Source: Polaribacter sp. Hel1_85
Lineage (GTDB): Bacteria > Bacteroidota > Bacteroidia > Flavobacteriales > Flavobacteriaceae
Assembly (NCBI RefSeq): GCF_000766795.1
Contig: NZ_JPDS01000001.1
Location: forward strand, 1,059,001 to 1,123,000
Reading direction: 5' to 3'
DNA: 64,000 bases
Shown: positions 26,998 through 35,059 of the stretch, in pieces
How positions within the stretch are numbered: the stretch's first letter is position 1
How the letters are laid out: each line of letters opens with the position of its first letter
The notes under the pieces: model-generated
What the model was told of the DNA's origin: nothing
Databases searched by the model: none
What the model saw: only the letters and a program-made list of their open reading frames with translations
Made by a program: the position numbers and the translations under genes

Positions 26998-28182
26998 ATG
27001 AATATTTTAGTATTAAATGCAGGTTCTTCATCATTAAAGTACCAATTGATAGAAATGCCTTCAAAAACAGTAAAATGTGTTGGTCTTGTAGAAAGAATTG
27101 GTATGGAAGATGCCATATTTAATCATGAAAAAGGAGATGAAGAATATTCTGAAGTTTTACCAATTTTAAACCACGAAATTGGATTAAAAAAAATTGCTAA
27201 AACTTTATTAGATTCAAAAATAGGTGTCATTAATTCTGTTGATGAAATTCAGGCTGTTGGACATAGAGTTGTTCATGGTGGAAGCAAATTTAGTAGCACA
27301 GTTGTAGTTACTGAAGAAGTTAAAGATAGTATTCGTGAATTATTTGATTTAGCACCTTTACATAATCCTGCAAATTTAACAGGTATAGAAATTGCTGAAA
27401 CAATTTTTACCTCTGCAAAACAGATTGCAATTTTTGATACAGCATTTCATCAAACTATGCCAAAAGAAGCATATCAATATGCAATTCCTAATTCATATTT
27501 AGACGAACATGAAATTAGAGCATATGGTTTTCATGGAACAAGTCATAAATATGTTTCTGAAAAAGCCATTGAATATTTAGGAGAAAAATCTAAAAACATT
27601 ATAACTATTCACTTAGGAAACGGTTGTAGTATGTCTGCAATTAAAGATGGAAAAAGTATAGAAAACTCTTTAGGTTTTGGTCCAATGAATGGTTTATTAA
27701 TGGGAACTCGTTCTGGAGACATAGATCAGTCTGTGATTTTCTTTTTGATGAAAAAACTGAACAAAACTATTGAAGAAGTTAACAATTTATTACAGAAAGA
27801 ATCTGGAATGAAAGGTTTAACTGGTTATTCTGATTTACGTGAAATTTCTGAGAAAGCAGAAAATGGAGATGCTAAATGTCAAAATGCATTAAACTTAGCT
27901 GCCTATAGAATTAAAAAATATATTGGTTCTTACACAGCTGCATTAAACGGTTTAGATGCAATTGTTTTTACTGCAGGAATTGGAGAAAACTCAGCTTTAA
28001 TGAGACAAATGTCTTGTGAAAATTTAGACTTTTTTGGAATTGAATTGGATGATCAAAAAAATGCAATCCGCTCTAAAGAGATTAGAGAAATTCAAAAAGA
28101 AAATGCAAAAGTTAAAATTTTAATTATTCCTACAAACGAAGAAATTGAAATTGCAAAACAATCTTTCAATCTATTAAAATAG
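26998..28182 (+). CDS. ackA: Acetate kinase
   Basis: 394 aa with the start at the ATG at 26998 (MNILVLNAGSSSLKYQL, the standard AckA N-terminus). An in-frame upstream ATG at 26932 lies within pta and is rejected. Interconverts acetyl phosphate + ADP and acetate + ATP. Motifs: VGHRVVHGGSKF, FDTAFHQTMP, RAYGFHGTSHKYV, HLGNGCSMSAI, and FTAGIGENSALMR. With pta it forms the acetate production/assimilation node, next to the glyoxylate shunt. A strong terminator follows at 28203-28240. Confidence 0.96.
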   Translation: MNILVLNAGSSSLKYQLIEMPSKTVKCVGLVERIGMEDAIFNHEKGDEEYSEVLPILNHEIGLKKIAKTLLDSKIGVINSVDEIQAVGHRVVHGGSKFSSTVVVTEEVKDSIRELFDLAPLHNPANLTGIEIAETIFTSAKQIAIFDTAFHQTMPKEAYQYAIPNSYLDEHEIRAYGFHGTSHKYVSEKAIEYLGEKSKNIITIHLGNGCSMSAIKDGKSIENSLGFGPMNGLLMGTRSGDIDQSVIFFLMKKLNKTIEEVNNLLQKESGMKGLTGYSDLREISEKAENGDAKCQNALNLAAYRIKKYIGSYTAALNGLDAIVFTAGIGENSALMRQMSCENLDFFGIELDDQKNAIRSKEIREIQKENAKVKILIIPTNEEIEIAKQSFNLLK

Positions 28183-28202
28183 GTTTTTAGAATACAATTT
28201 TT

Positions 28203-28240
28203 AAAAAGCCTTTTTGAGTTAAAACTTAAAAAGGCTTTTT
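28203..28240. terminator. Bidirectional terminator after ackA
   Basis: A perfect 13-bp stem AAAAAGCCTTTTT (28203-28215) / AAAAAGGCTTTTT (28228-28240) with a 12-base loop and T runs on both sides. It serves ackA and the convergent T9SS gene and is nearly identical in core to the terminator at 18121. Confidence 0.9.
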
Positions 28241-28246
28241 TTTATC

Positions 28247-29404
28247 TTAGTTTTTAATTATTTTTCGATTTGCAACTCTACCATCATTTGTATAAACTTT
28301 AAACAAGTAAACTCCATTAGAAAAATTAGTTAAATCTATTTGTTTATGATTTACTGAAAATAGTTTCTTTCCTAAAATATTATAAACATCTACTTTTTCT
28401 AATTCAGAAGTTTCCATAATTACTATGTCATTTGTAGGATTTGGATATGCTTTTACCTCTATAACTTCATTACTATCAACATCTGCAGTTGCTTCACCGT
28501 AATTATATGTAATTATACCATTACCAGAATTATTTGAAGAACTTAGTAATTTATTTACAAATGGAAAACCTGTTAGTACATAATCTAAACCCGTAGTTTG
28601 ATTAAAAGGATGTGTAAATGAAGACATTAAAAAATTAGTATCAAAAGCAAAAGTCTCTCCATAACCAAACTCGAAAACACCATTATTTACATAATACACA
28701 TCTTCACTAATTTGATTTCCATTCCCATCATACTGATATTCAGTTTTGCTATTATCTAAATACTCAGTTCCATTCCAAGCTTTAACAAACTCTAAAATAA
28801 TTTTATTATTTGCATATAATGTAAATTCTGTAGCTTCATTTTGCACCCAATTATTTCCATCCCAATTATCATTCATTAAATTATAAATATATCCATTTTC
28901 ATTATAGGTAAGAATTGTTCTATCTGATAAAACCCAATCTGACCCAACCCAATTATAAGAATATCCTTCTGAAATCTTACCTTCATCAGTATATGAAATA
29001 GTGAATTTAAAAGAATTGCTCCAATCATTATTTAACCAAAAATACTCTATAAATTCAATCATCTCGTGATTTGAATTATAAGAATAAACAGTTTTAATAT
29101 TATCAACATAAGCTGGTATAGCTAAATTTGAATCCCAAGATCCTAGTACTTCTTCAATTAAATTATTATTTGAATCATAAGTATAGGTAAACAATTCCAT
29201 ATTTTCCCAACCAGTATCAGCATCATTTCTTCTTAAAAAAGAATCTGAAATTAAATTTCCAGCAGCATCATAAGTATACACATCTCTATGAACCGTTTTC
29301 CAAACTCCTTCTGAGAGAAATTGATGATCTGCTGTATTTAATGCTTCCTGTCCAAAAAAGGACATGGAAATTAATGCGACGAGTAAAAAAGTAATTTTTT
29401 TCAT
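28247..29404 (-). CDS. Secreted T9SS type A protein with YD-like repeats (385 aa)
   Basis: Signal peptide at about 1-18 (ends SFFGQ). The middle (about 20-260) has repeats of 30-40 residues with a pattern of W-(N/D)-x(3)-W-V, then YxY(D/N), then a NxxI-like turn (examples: YTYDAAGNLI, YTYDSNNNLI, YQYDGNGNQI). They resemble YD/RHS repeats but lack long RHS barrels. The C-terminal 75 residues are a type A sorting domain (VKAYPNPTNDIVIM, VDVYNILGKKLF, GVYLFKVYTNDG). It is expected to be exported by T9SS. It is a tandem paralogue of the 29864 gene. Function is unknown. Confidence 0.83.
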   Translation of the reverse strand: MKKITFLLVALISMSFFGQEALNTADHQFLSEGVWKTVHRDVYTYDAAGNLISDSFLRRNDADTGWENMELFTYTYDSNNNLIEEVLGSWDSNLAIPAYVDNIKTVYSYNSNHEMIEFIEYFWLNNDWSNSFKFTISYTDEGKISEGYSYNWVGSDWVLSDRTILTYNENGYIYNLMNDNWDGNNWVQNEATEFTLYANNKIILEFVKAWNGTEYLDNSKTEYQYDGNGNQISEDVYYVNNGVFEFGYGETFAFDTNFLMSSFTHPFNQTTGLDYVLTGFPFVNKLLSSSNNSGNGIITYNYGEATADVDSNEVIEVKAYPNPTNDIVIMETSELEKVDVYNILGKKLFSVNHKQIDLTNFSNGVYLFKVYTNDGRVANRKIIKN

Positions 29405-29863
29405 GACTAAATATGTTTAAGAATTAATAATCAAAGACAATTAAAAAAAATGTGGGTTTTAAACCAACAACATTTAAACAAGAATAGTTGTGATTTTGTG
29501 CGCGAAAAGGGGTTCTATAAGAAAATAGAAGTAACAAAAATGTAACTACTTTTGCTACTACTAATTTAACGAATTTTTCTCACAAATTGTTGAATTTTGT
29601 ACTTTAATTTCTCAATTAGTCAACATAACTTTATACATTAAATAGTTTTTTATTATTTAAATAAAGTCTTAGTTATTAATTAGACGATTTCCAACTGACA
29701 AGTATCGTGAAGTTAAAAAAAACCATAATTTATGCAAATGAAATAATTAATACTGCACAAGGTTTTTACAGCCTTATGAGATAATAAAAAGCCACAAAAA
29801 AACGATTTTAAACTTCGTTAATTTGTGGCTTTAGTTTTGTGTTTTTTTTACTTTAGTTCTCTG
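29405..29863. other. 459-bp gap between paralogous T9SS genes
   Basis: No reading frame of merit was found in either strand. It holds the terminator of the upstream gene (29788-29832) and presumably the promoter of the 29404 gene. The rest is AT-rich with nothing else recognised. Confidence 0.6.
29788..29832 (-). terminator. Terminator of the 29864-31015 gene
   Basis: AAAGCCACAAA (29788-29798) / TTTGTGGCTTT (29822-29832), a perfect 11-bp stem with a T-rich run on the minus strand. Confidence 0.75.
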
Positions 29864-31015
29864 CTAATTCTTAATTATTCTTTTAGTAACAATATTACCT
29901 TTATCATCTTCCACTTTTAGTAAATAAATTCCATTTATTAAATTCTTTATATTTAATTTATTTTTGGTTGATGTCAAAACTTTTTTTCCGATAAGATTAT
30001 ATATTTCAACCTTTTTTAAAGAAAAATTACGATCATCAATATTTATAACAGAAATTGTTGGATTTGGATATACTTCAAACTTTACAAAGTTAAAATCATT
30101 TACATTTGCCGTTGGTTCATTTCCATAATAGTAGGTAGTCCTATTATTCGTTGAAGATCTACCCAAAATTTTATTTACGATTCCGTTTGCAGAAAACAGA
30201 AAATCTATACCAGTTTTATCTTTAAAAGGATGTGAAAAAATTGACATTAGTTGGGAAGTATCAAAAGTTTTAGTTTCTATAGGTTGTTCAGTTAAAACTT
30301 CATTTTCTAAGTAAGATTCTTTTTCTGTTATAGCATTTCCATTAGCATCATAGGTATATTCATATTTGTAATCAGTACTCCAACTGGTACCATCCCAAAT
30401 TTGTGAATCTTCAACTATAATTCTATTATTAGCATCGTAAGTATACAAAGTTCTATCAGAATCTACCCATTTTGTAACATCCCAATTATCTGACTTAGAA
30501 ATACTAACTTTATTATTTGCATTATAGCTTATGACTATTCTAGAAGATTCTTCCTCTAATACCCAATCAGATCCATTCCAAGCATAACCAATTGCACCTG
30601 TAAGCCTACTATTTGAGTATTCTAAAATAAATTTATCCTCAAACTCCCAAGATACACCACCATTAAACTCAGTTAAAATTTCAATTAATTTGCCTTCAGA
30701 ATCATAAGTATTTGTAGTTTTGTATTGCTCTGAAGTTGTACCATTAGAATTATAATTTATATACGTTTCTACTAAAGATTTATTATTTGAATTGTATGTA
30801 TATTTAGAGGTATAACCTTTTACCCAATTGGTACTATTCCAATAAAACTCTGTTTCTTCTGTTAAATTTCCATTGTCATCATATTGGTAGGTTGTTTTAG
30901 AGCTGTCTAACCAATTTGTACCATCAAAATACTCACCTAAACTTGAGGTGAGTTTATCTTGCCCAAGTATTAAAGTAGTTGCAAAAATAGAAAGTAATAA
31001 AGTAATTTTTTTCAT
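29864..31015 (-). CDS. Secreted T9SS type A protein with YD-like repeats (383 aa)
   Basis: Paralogue of the 28247 gene, same layout: signal peptide (about 1-18, ends LILGQ), YD-like repeats (about 20-255; YQYDDNGNLTEE, YTYNSNNKSL, YTYDANNRII, YTYDANGNAI) and a type A sorting domain (about 305-383; VEVYPNPTISVINI, VEIYNLIGKKVL, GIYLLKVEDDKGNI). The pair probably arose by tandem duplication. Surface or secreted location is expected; the binding target is unknown. Confidence 0.83.
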   Translation of the reverse strand: MKKITLLLSIFATTLILGQDKLTSSLGEYFDGTNWLDSSKTTYQYDDNGNLTEETEFYWNSTNWVKGYTSKYTYNSNNKSLVETYINYNSNGTTSEQYKTTNTYDSEGKLIEILTEFNGGVSWEFEDKFILEYSNSRLTGAIGYAWNGSDWVLEEESSRIVISYNANNKVSISKSDNWDVTKWVDSDRTLYTYDANNRIIVEDSQIWDGTSWSTDYKYEYTYDANGNAITEKESYLENEVLTEQPIETKTFDTSQLMSIFSHPFKDKTGIDFLFSANGIVNKILGRSSTNNRTTYYYGNEPTANVNDFNFVKFEVYPNPTISVINIDDRNFSLKKVEIYNLIGKKVLTSTKNKLNIKNLINGIYLLKVEDDKGNIVTKRIIKN

Positions 31016-31118
31016 AATTATTTGATTTAAGATTAATTTTTTAAAGTTAGTCTTTAGTTTCTCTTATACAATACCTACAATTAGGTATATTTCATTTTAA
31101 AAATGCGCTTTCAAAATA

Positions 31119-31149
31119 TTGCAAAACAGCTTTCAAACCTTTACATTTG
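31119..31149 (+). promoter_or_regulatory. Promoter of the YebC gene
   Basis: TTG (31119-31121), 20 bases, then TACATTTG (31142-31149), an exact match to the Bacteroidota promoter, with the ATG 31 bases downstream of the box. Confidence 0.7.
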
Positions 31150-31179
31150 TAAGGATTTTAATTAAAACAATTATTAGAA

Positions 31180-31896
31180 ATGGGTAGAGCTTTCGAACTT
31201 AGAAAAGGACGTAAAATGAAACGATGGTCAGCAATGGCAAAAACTTTTACTAGAATTGGTAAAGACATTGTAATGGCGATTAAAGATGGTGGTCCAAATC
31301 CTGATTCTAACTCTAGATTAAGAGCTGTTATGCAGAATGCAAAAGCTGCAAACATGCCAAAAGACAATGTAGAGAGAGCCATAAAAAAAGCTACCGATAA
31401 AGATACTGCAAATTACAAAGAAGCACTTTTTGAAGGTTATGCGCCTCATGGAATCGCAATTCTTTTAGAAACAGCAACTGACAACAACAATAGAACTGTT
31501 GCTAATATTAGAGCTGCTTTTAATAAGAATGATGGAAATTTAGGTACTTCTGGATCTGTTGTTTTTATGTTTGATCATGTATGTACATTTACTATAAAAA
31601 AAGAAGATATTACTATTGATTTGGAAGAATTAGAATTAGAATTGATAGATTTTGATGTTGAAGAGGTTTTTGATGATGAAGAAGGGGTTATTATTTATGC
31701 TCCTTTTGAGCAATTTGGGGCAATACAATCGTTCTTTGAAGAAAACAATACAGAAATTTTATCTTCTGGTTTTGAAAGAATTCCTACTACTACCACAAAA
31801 TTAAGTGAAGCACAACAAGCGGATGTTGAAAAGCTTTTAGAAAAATTAGAAGAAGATGATGATGTACAAAATGTATTTCATTCAATGGAGATGTAA
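31180..31896 (+). CDS. YebC/PmpR family protein
   Basis: 238 aa. The N-terminus MGRAFELRKGRKMKRWSAMA and the blocks FTRIGKDIVMA, GGPNPDSNSRLR, NMPKDNVERAIKKA, and NKNDGNLGTSGSV identify the YebC family. Members act as transcriptional regulators or in relieving ribosome stalling at proline-rich motifs (YebC2-type function known in other bacteria). It is a single gene with its own promoter. Confidence 0.93.
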   Translation: MGRAFELRKGRKMKRWSAMAKTFTRIGKDIVMAIKDGGPNPDSNSRLRAVMQNAKAANMPKDNVERAIKKATDKDTANYKEALFEGYAPHGIAILLETATDNNNRTVANIRAAFNKNDGNLGTSGSVVFMFDHVCTFTIKKEDITIDLEELELELIDFDVEEVFDDEEGVIIYAPFEQFGAIQSFFEENNTEILSSGFERIPTTTTKLSEAQQADVEKLLEKLEEDDDVQNVFHSMEM

Positions 31897-31999
31897 AACT
31901 TAAATTATGTTAAAAATTAAAATGTGACTTTTCAAAAATAATTGTGTCATAAATAAGGAAGTTCCCCATGCAAAAAATACTTCTAACATAAATCAAAAA

Positions 32000-32027
32000 A
32001 AAACCAGCGCCTAACAACGCTGGTTTT
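32000..32027 (-). terminator. Terminator overlapping the 3' end of lpxK
   Basis: AAAACCAGCG (32000-32009) / CGCTGGTTTT (32018-32027), a 10-bp stem with an 8-base loop. The lpxK stop codon (32011-32013) lies in the loop, so the last codons form one arm of the terminator; T-rich DNA follows on the minus strand. Confidence 0.85.
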
Positions 32028-33039
32028 GTTTTATATGAGTTTTAATAATTGAATCAAACACTTCTTGCTTCTCTAAAAATGAAGTTTGTATCCCTAAATA
32101 GGAAATTTTATCAATACTGGTCTCTAATCGAACAAAGTCCTTCTCGGTGGTTAAAATGAGTTTTTTAGACGTTTTTAAGCTAATATATTCTTTTTTAATA
32201 CTTTCTATTTCTTTGTCTGTAAAATGATGATGATCAGAAAATTTTAAATGTTTATAATTTACTTTCTTTTCATTCAAAAAAGACAACAATGGAGTTGGAT
32301 TAGCAATCCCTGTAATTAACAAAACTTCATAATTATTTAAATTATCAACCAAAATATTTTTATTTCCTGATGTTTTATCATCATAAGAAATAGCTGTAAA
32401 AAATATATTGGTATTGTATTCTTTTAATTTCTGATTAATGCTGTTTTTTGAAGCTTCTGTTAAATTCGTCGGACATTTAGTTACTAATATTACATCTGCT
32501 CTTTTTGCGCCTCTCCTACTTTCTCTTAAACTTCCTGTTGGTAATAAAAAATCATCCGTAAATAAATCATCATATTTTGTCAATAAAATATAAAAACTGC
32601 CTTTTACTTTTCTGTGCTGATAAGCATCATCTAATAAAACCAATTCTGGAGATTTATCAACAATCAAGTTAGAAATTCCTGCCACTCTATTGGCATCAAC
32701 AGCTACATTTATATCTTTAAATTTTTTAAAATATTGCAAAGGTTCATCACCAACATCTTCTGCAGAATGTGTTTCATTTAACAACACAAAACCTTCCGTT
32801 TTTCGCTTATAACCTCTACTTAAAACCGCGGTTTTAAAATTATTTTTTAAAAGACGAATCAAATATTCTATTTGCGGCGTTTTTCCTGTACCTCCAACAC
32901 TTAAATTACCAACAATAATTACTGGAATCTTAAATGAAGTTTGTTTAAAAACACCAACGTCAAAAAAGAAATTACGAATGGTAGTTACCAAATCATAAAT
33001 GATAGCAAATGGAAATAATAATAGCCTTAGAAATTTCAT
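32011..33039 (-). CDS. lpxK: Tetraacyldisaccharide 4'-kinase
   Basis: 342 aa from the ATG at 33039 (MKFLRLLLFPFAIIYDLV); an in-frame GTG two codons upstream is possible but less likely. Phosphorylates the 4' position of the lipid A precursor at the inner membrane. An N-terminal membrane-associating helix (1-20) is followed by the P-loop GNLSVGGTGKT (44-54). The later LLDDAYQHRKVKG block contains the family's DDGFQ-like motif. It stands alone on the minus strand. Confidence 0.93.
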   Translation of the reverse strand: MKFLRLLLFPFAIIYDLVTTIRNFFFDVGVFKQTSFKIPVIIVGNLSVGGTGKTPQIEYLIRLLKNNFKTAVLSRGYKRKTEGFVLLNETHSAEDVGDEPLQYFKKFKDINVAVDANRVAGISNLIVDKSPELVLLDDAYQHRKVKGSFYILLTKYDDLFTDDFLLPTGSLRESRRGAKRADVILVTKCPTNLTEASKNSINQKLKEYNTNIFFTAISYDDKTSGNKNILVDNLNNYEVLLITGIANPTPLLSFLNEKKVNYKHLKFSDHHHFTDKEIESIKKEYISLKTSKKLILTTEKDFVRLETSIDKISYLGIQTSFLEKQEVFDSIIKTHIKQNQRC

Positions 33040-33115
33040 TAACACGAAAATAAGTCATTTTTATGGATTGATGCATGGAAAATGTTAACTTTGGTTTTCG
33101 ATACAATTTTGTTTT

Positions 33116-34210
33116 ATGGTTATAAAAGACATCACAAATTATTTAGAAGAATTAGCACCTTTACAATATGCTGAAGATTTTGATAATGTTGGCTTATTAG
33201 TTGGTGATTATTCAACCTCAGTTTCAGGAATTTTAGTAACATTAGATACGTTAGAAGAAACTGTAAATGAAGCAATTGCAAAGAATTGTAATTTAATTAT
33301 AAGCTTTCATCCAATTATTTTTGGTGGCTTAAAAAAACTGAATGGAAATTCTTATGTAGAACGTGTTGTTTTAAAAGCAATAAAAAATGACATTGCAATT
33401 TACGCAACACATACAGCTTTAGACAATTCTAAAAATGGAGTTTCTGCAAAAATGTGTGAAGTTTTAGGGTTGGAAAACACAAAAATTTTAATTCCTAAAA
33501 AAGGAATCATAAAAAAACTAACCACATTTGTTCCAACAAATAATGCTACTTCCTTAAGAAATTCGCTTTTTGAGTCTGGTGCAGGAAATATTGGAAATTA
33601 CGATAACTGTTCTTTTAATATGATTGGAGAAGGAACTTATAGAGGAAATGAAAATTCGAATCCTACTTTAGGTGAAAAAGGAAAATTACATACAGAAAAA
33701 GAAACAAGAATTAGCGTTGTTTTTGAAAGCAAGAATGAAACTGTAATTTTAAAATCATTACAAGAAAATCATCCTTATGAAGAAGTTGCATACGAATTAA
33801 TTACTACAGAAAATATTCACCAAAATATTGGAATGGGAATGATTGGCGAACTAAAAACAGCAATGGATGAAAAAGATTTTCTTTTGTTTTTAAAAGAAAT
33901 AATGAAAACAGATTGTGTTCGTCATTCTAATTTAATCAACAAAAAAATAAAAAAAGTAGCAGTTTTAGGTGGATCTGGCAGTTTTGCCATTTCTAATGCA
34001 AAAAGAGCTGGTGCAGATGCATATGTGAGTGCAGACTTTAAATATCATGAGTTTTTTAAAGCTGAAAACAGCATTCTTTTGGCAGATATTGGACATTATG
34101 AGAGCGAACAGTTTACAAAAAACCTTTTGGTAGACTATCTTACAAAAAAATTTAGTAATTTTGCAGTCATTTTATCAGAAAAAAGTACAAATCCTATATA
34201 TTATATATAA
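33116..34210 (+). CDS. Nif3-like dinuclear metal centre protein
   Basis: 364 aa, with the insertion (about 125-230) found in the longer Nif3/YqfO-type hexameric proteins. Metal ligands are visible in SFHPIIFGGLKKL (about 61-73), THTALDN (about 100) and GHYESE (about 325). The family binds two metal ions; its function, possibly a GTP cyclohydrolase-like or regulatory role, is not settled. It is two bases from the next gene; the pairing of Nif3 with this coiled-coil protein is common in Bacteroidota. Confidence 0.9.
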   Translation: MVIKDITNYLEELAPLQYAEDFDNVGLLVGDYSTSVSGILVTLDTLEETVNEAIAKNCNLIISFHPIIFGGLKKLNGNSYVERVVLKAIKNDIAIYATHTALDNSKNGVSAKMCEVLGLENTKILIPKKGIIKKLTTFVPTNNATSLRNSLFESGAGNIGNYDNCSFNMIGEGTYRGNENSNPTLGEKGKLHTEKETRISVVFESKNETVILKSLQENHPYEEVAYELITTENIHQNIGMGMIGELKTAMDEKDFLLFLKEIMKTDCVRHSNLINKKIKKVAVLGGSGSFAISNAKRAGADAYVSADFKYHEFFKAENSILLADIGHYESEQFTKNLLVDYLTKKFSNFAVILSEKSTNPIYYI

Positions 34211-34212
34211 AC

Positions 34213-34986
34213 ATGGCAAAGAAGAAAGAAATTTCGGTTGAACAAAAATTAAGAGCTTTATACGATTTACAATTAATTGACTCTAGAATTGATGAAATTA
34301 GAAACGTTAGAGGTGAATTACCTTTAGAAGTTGAAGATTTAGAAGATGAAGTTGCCGGATTAAATACGCGTATTTCTAATTTAAATCAAGATGCAGCAAA
34401 CTTAGAAACTGACATTAACAACAAAAAATTAGCTATTGAAGAGTCTAATTCGTTAATGAAAAAGTATGATGAGCAGCAAAAGAAAGTTAGAAATAACAGA
34501 GAATTCGATTCTTTATCTAAAGAAATTGAATATCAAGATTTAGAAATTCAATTAGCTGAAAAAAGAATTACTGAATTTAAAGCTAAAATTGCTCAGAAAA
34601 ACGAAGTAATTACTGCAACTAAAGAAAAGTTAGAAAAACAAGAAAAACATTTAGGCCACAAAAAAGCTGAGTTAGATGCTATCTTAAAAGAAACGGAAAA
34701 AGAAGAAGAATTATTAGCTAAAAAATCTGATGAATTTTCTAAAACTTTAGATGCTCACTTATTTGCTGCTTATACTAGAATTAGAACTAAAGTTAAAAAT
34801 GGTTTAGCGGTAGTTGCAATTGAACGTGGAGCTTCTGGAGGATCTTACTTTACAATTCCACCACAAGTACAATTAGAAATAGCGAATAGAAAGAAAATTA
34901 CTATAGACGAGCATAGTGGTCGTATTTTAGTGGATGCTGCTTTAGCTGAAGAAGAAAAAGTAAAAATGGATAAGTTCTTTTCTTAA
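34213..34986 (+). CDS. Coiled-coil protein of the zinc-ribbon CT398 family, cysteines lost
   Basis: 257 aa. Residues about 10-180 form long helical coiled coils (RIDEIRNVRGELPLEVEDLE and following). The C-terminal part (about 196-257) matches the C4 zinc-ribbon region of this family by its frame FTIPPQVQLEIANRKKI and GRILVD, but the usual two CxxC pairs read ASGGS and DEHSG. No Cys is left, so zinc binding is unlikely. It is coupled to the Nif3-like gene. Function is unknown; nucleic-acid interaction has been proposed for the family. Confidence 0.82.
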   Translation: MAKKKEISVEQKLRALYDLQLIDSRIDEIRNVRGELPLEVEDLEDEVAGLNTRISNLNQDAANLETDINNKKLAIEESNSLMKKYDEQQKKVRNNREFDSLSKEIEYQDLEIQLAEKRITEFKAKIAQKNEVITATKEKLEKQEKHLGHKKAELDAILKETEKEEELLAKKSDEFSKTLDAHLFAAYTRIRTKVKNGLAVVAIERGASGGSYFTIPPQVQLEIANRKKITIDEHSGRILVDAALAEEEKVKMDKFFS

Positions 34987-35007
34987 TCTTTTACAAATAA
35001 ATTCATA

Positions 35008-35039
35008 AAAAAACTCGAAGCTTTCGCTTCGAGTTTTTT
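35008..35039. terminator. Bidirectional terminator
   Basis: A 14-bp stem with core CTCGAAGC/GCTTCGAG and a 4-base loop (TTTC), flanked by A and T runs. It ends the Nif3/coiled-coil pair and the convergent DUF349 gene. Confidence 0.9.
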
Positions 35040-35059
35040 GTTTTATATAAATTCTATTT

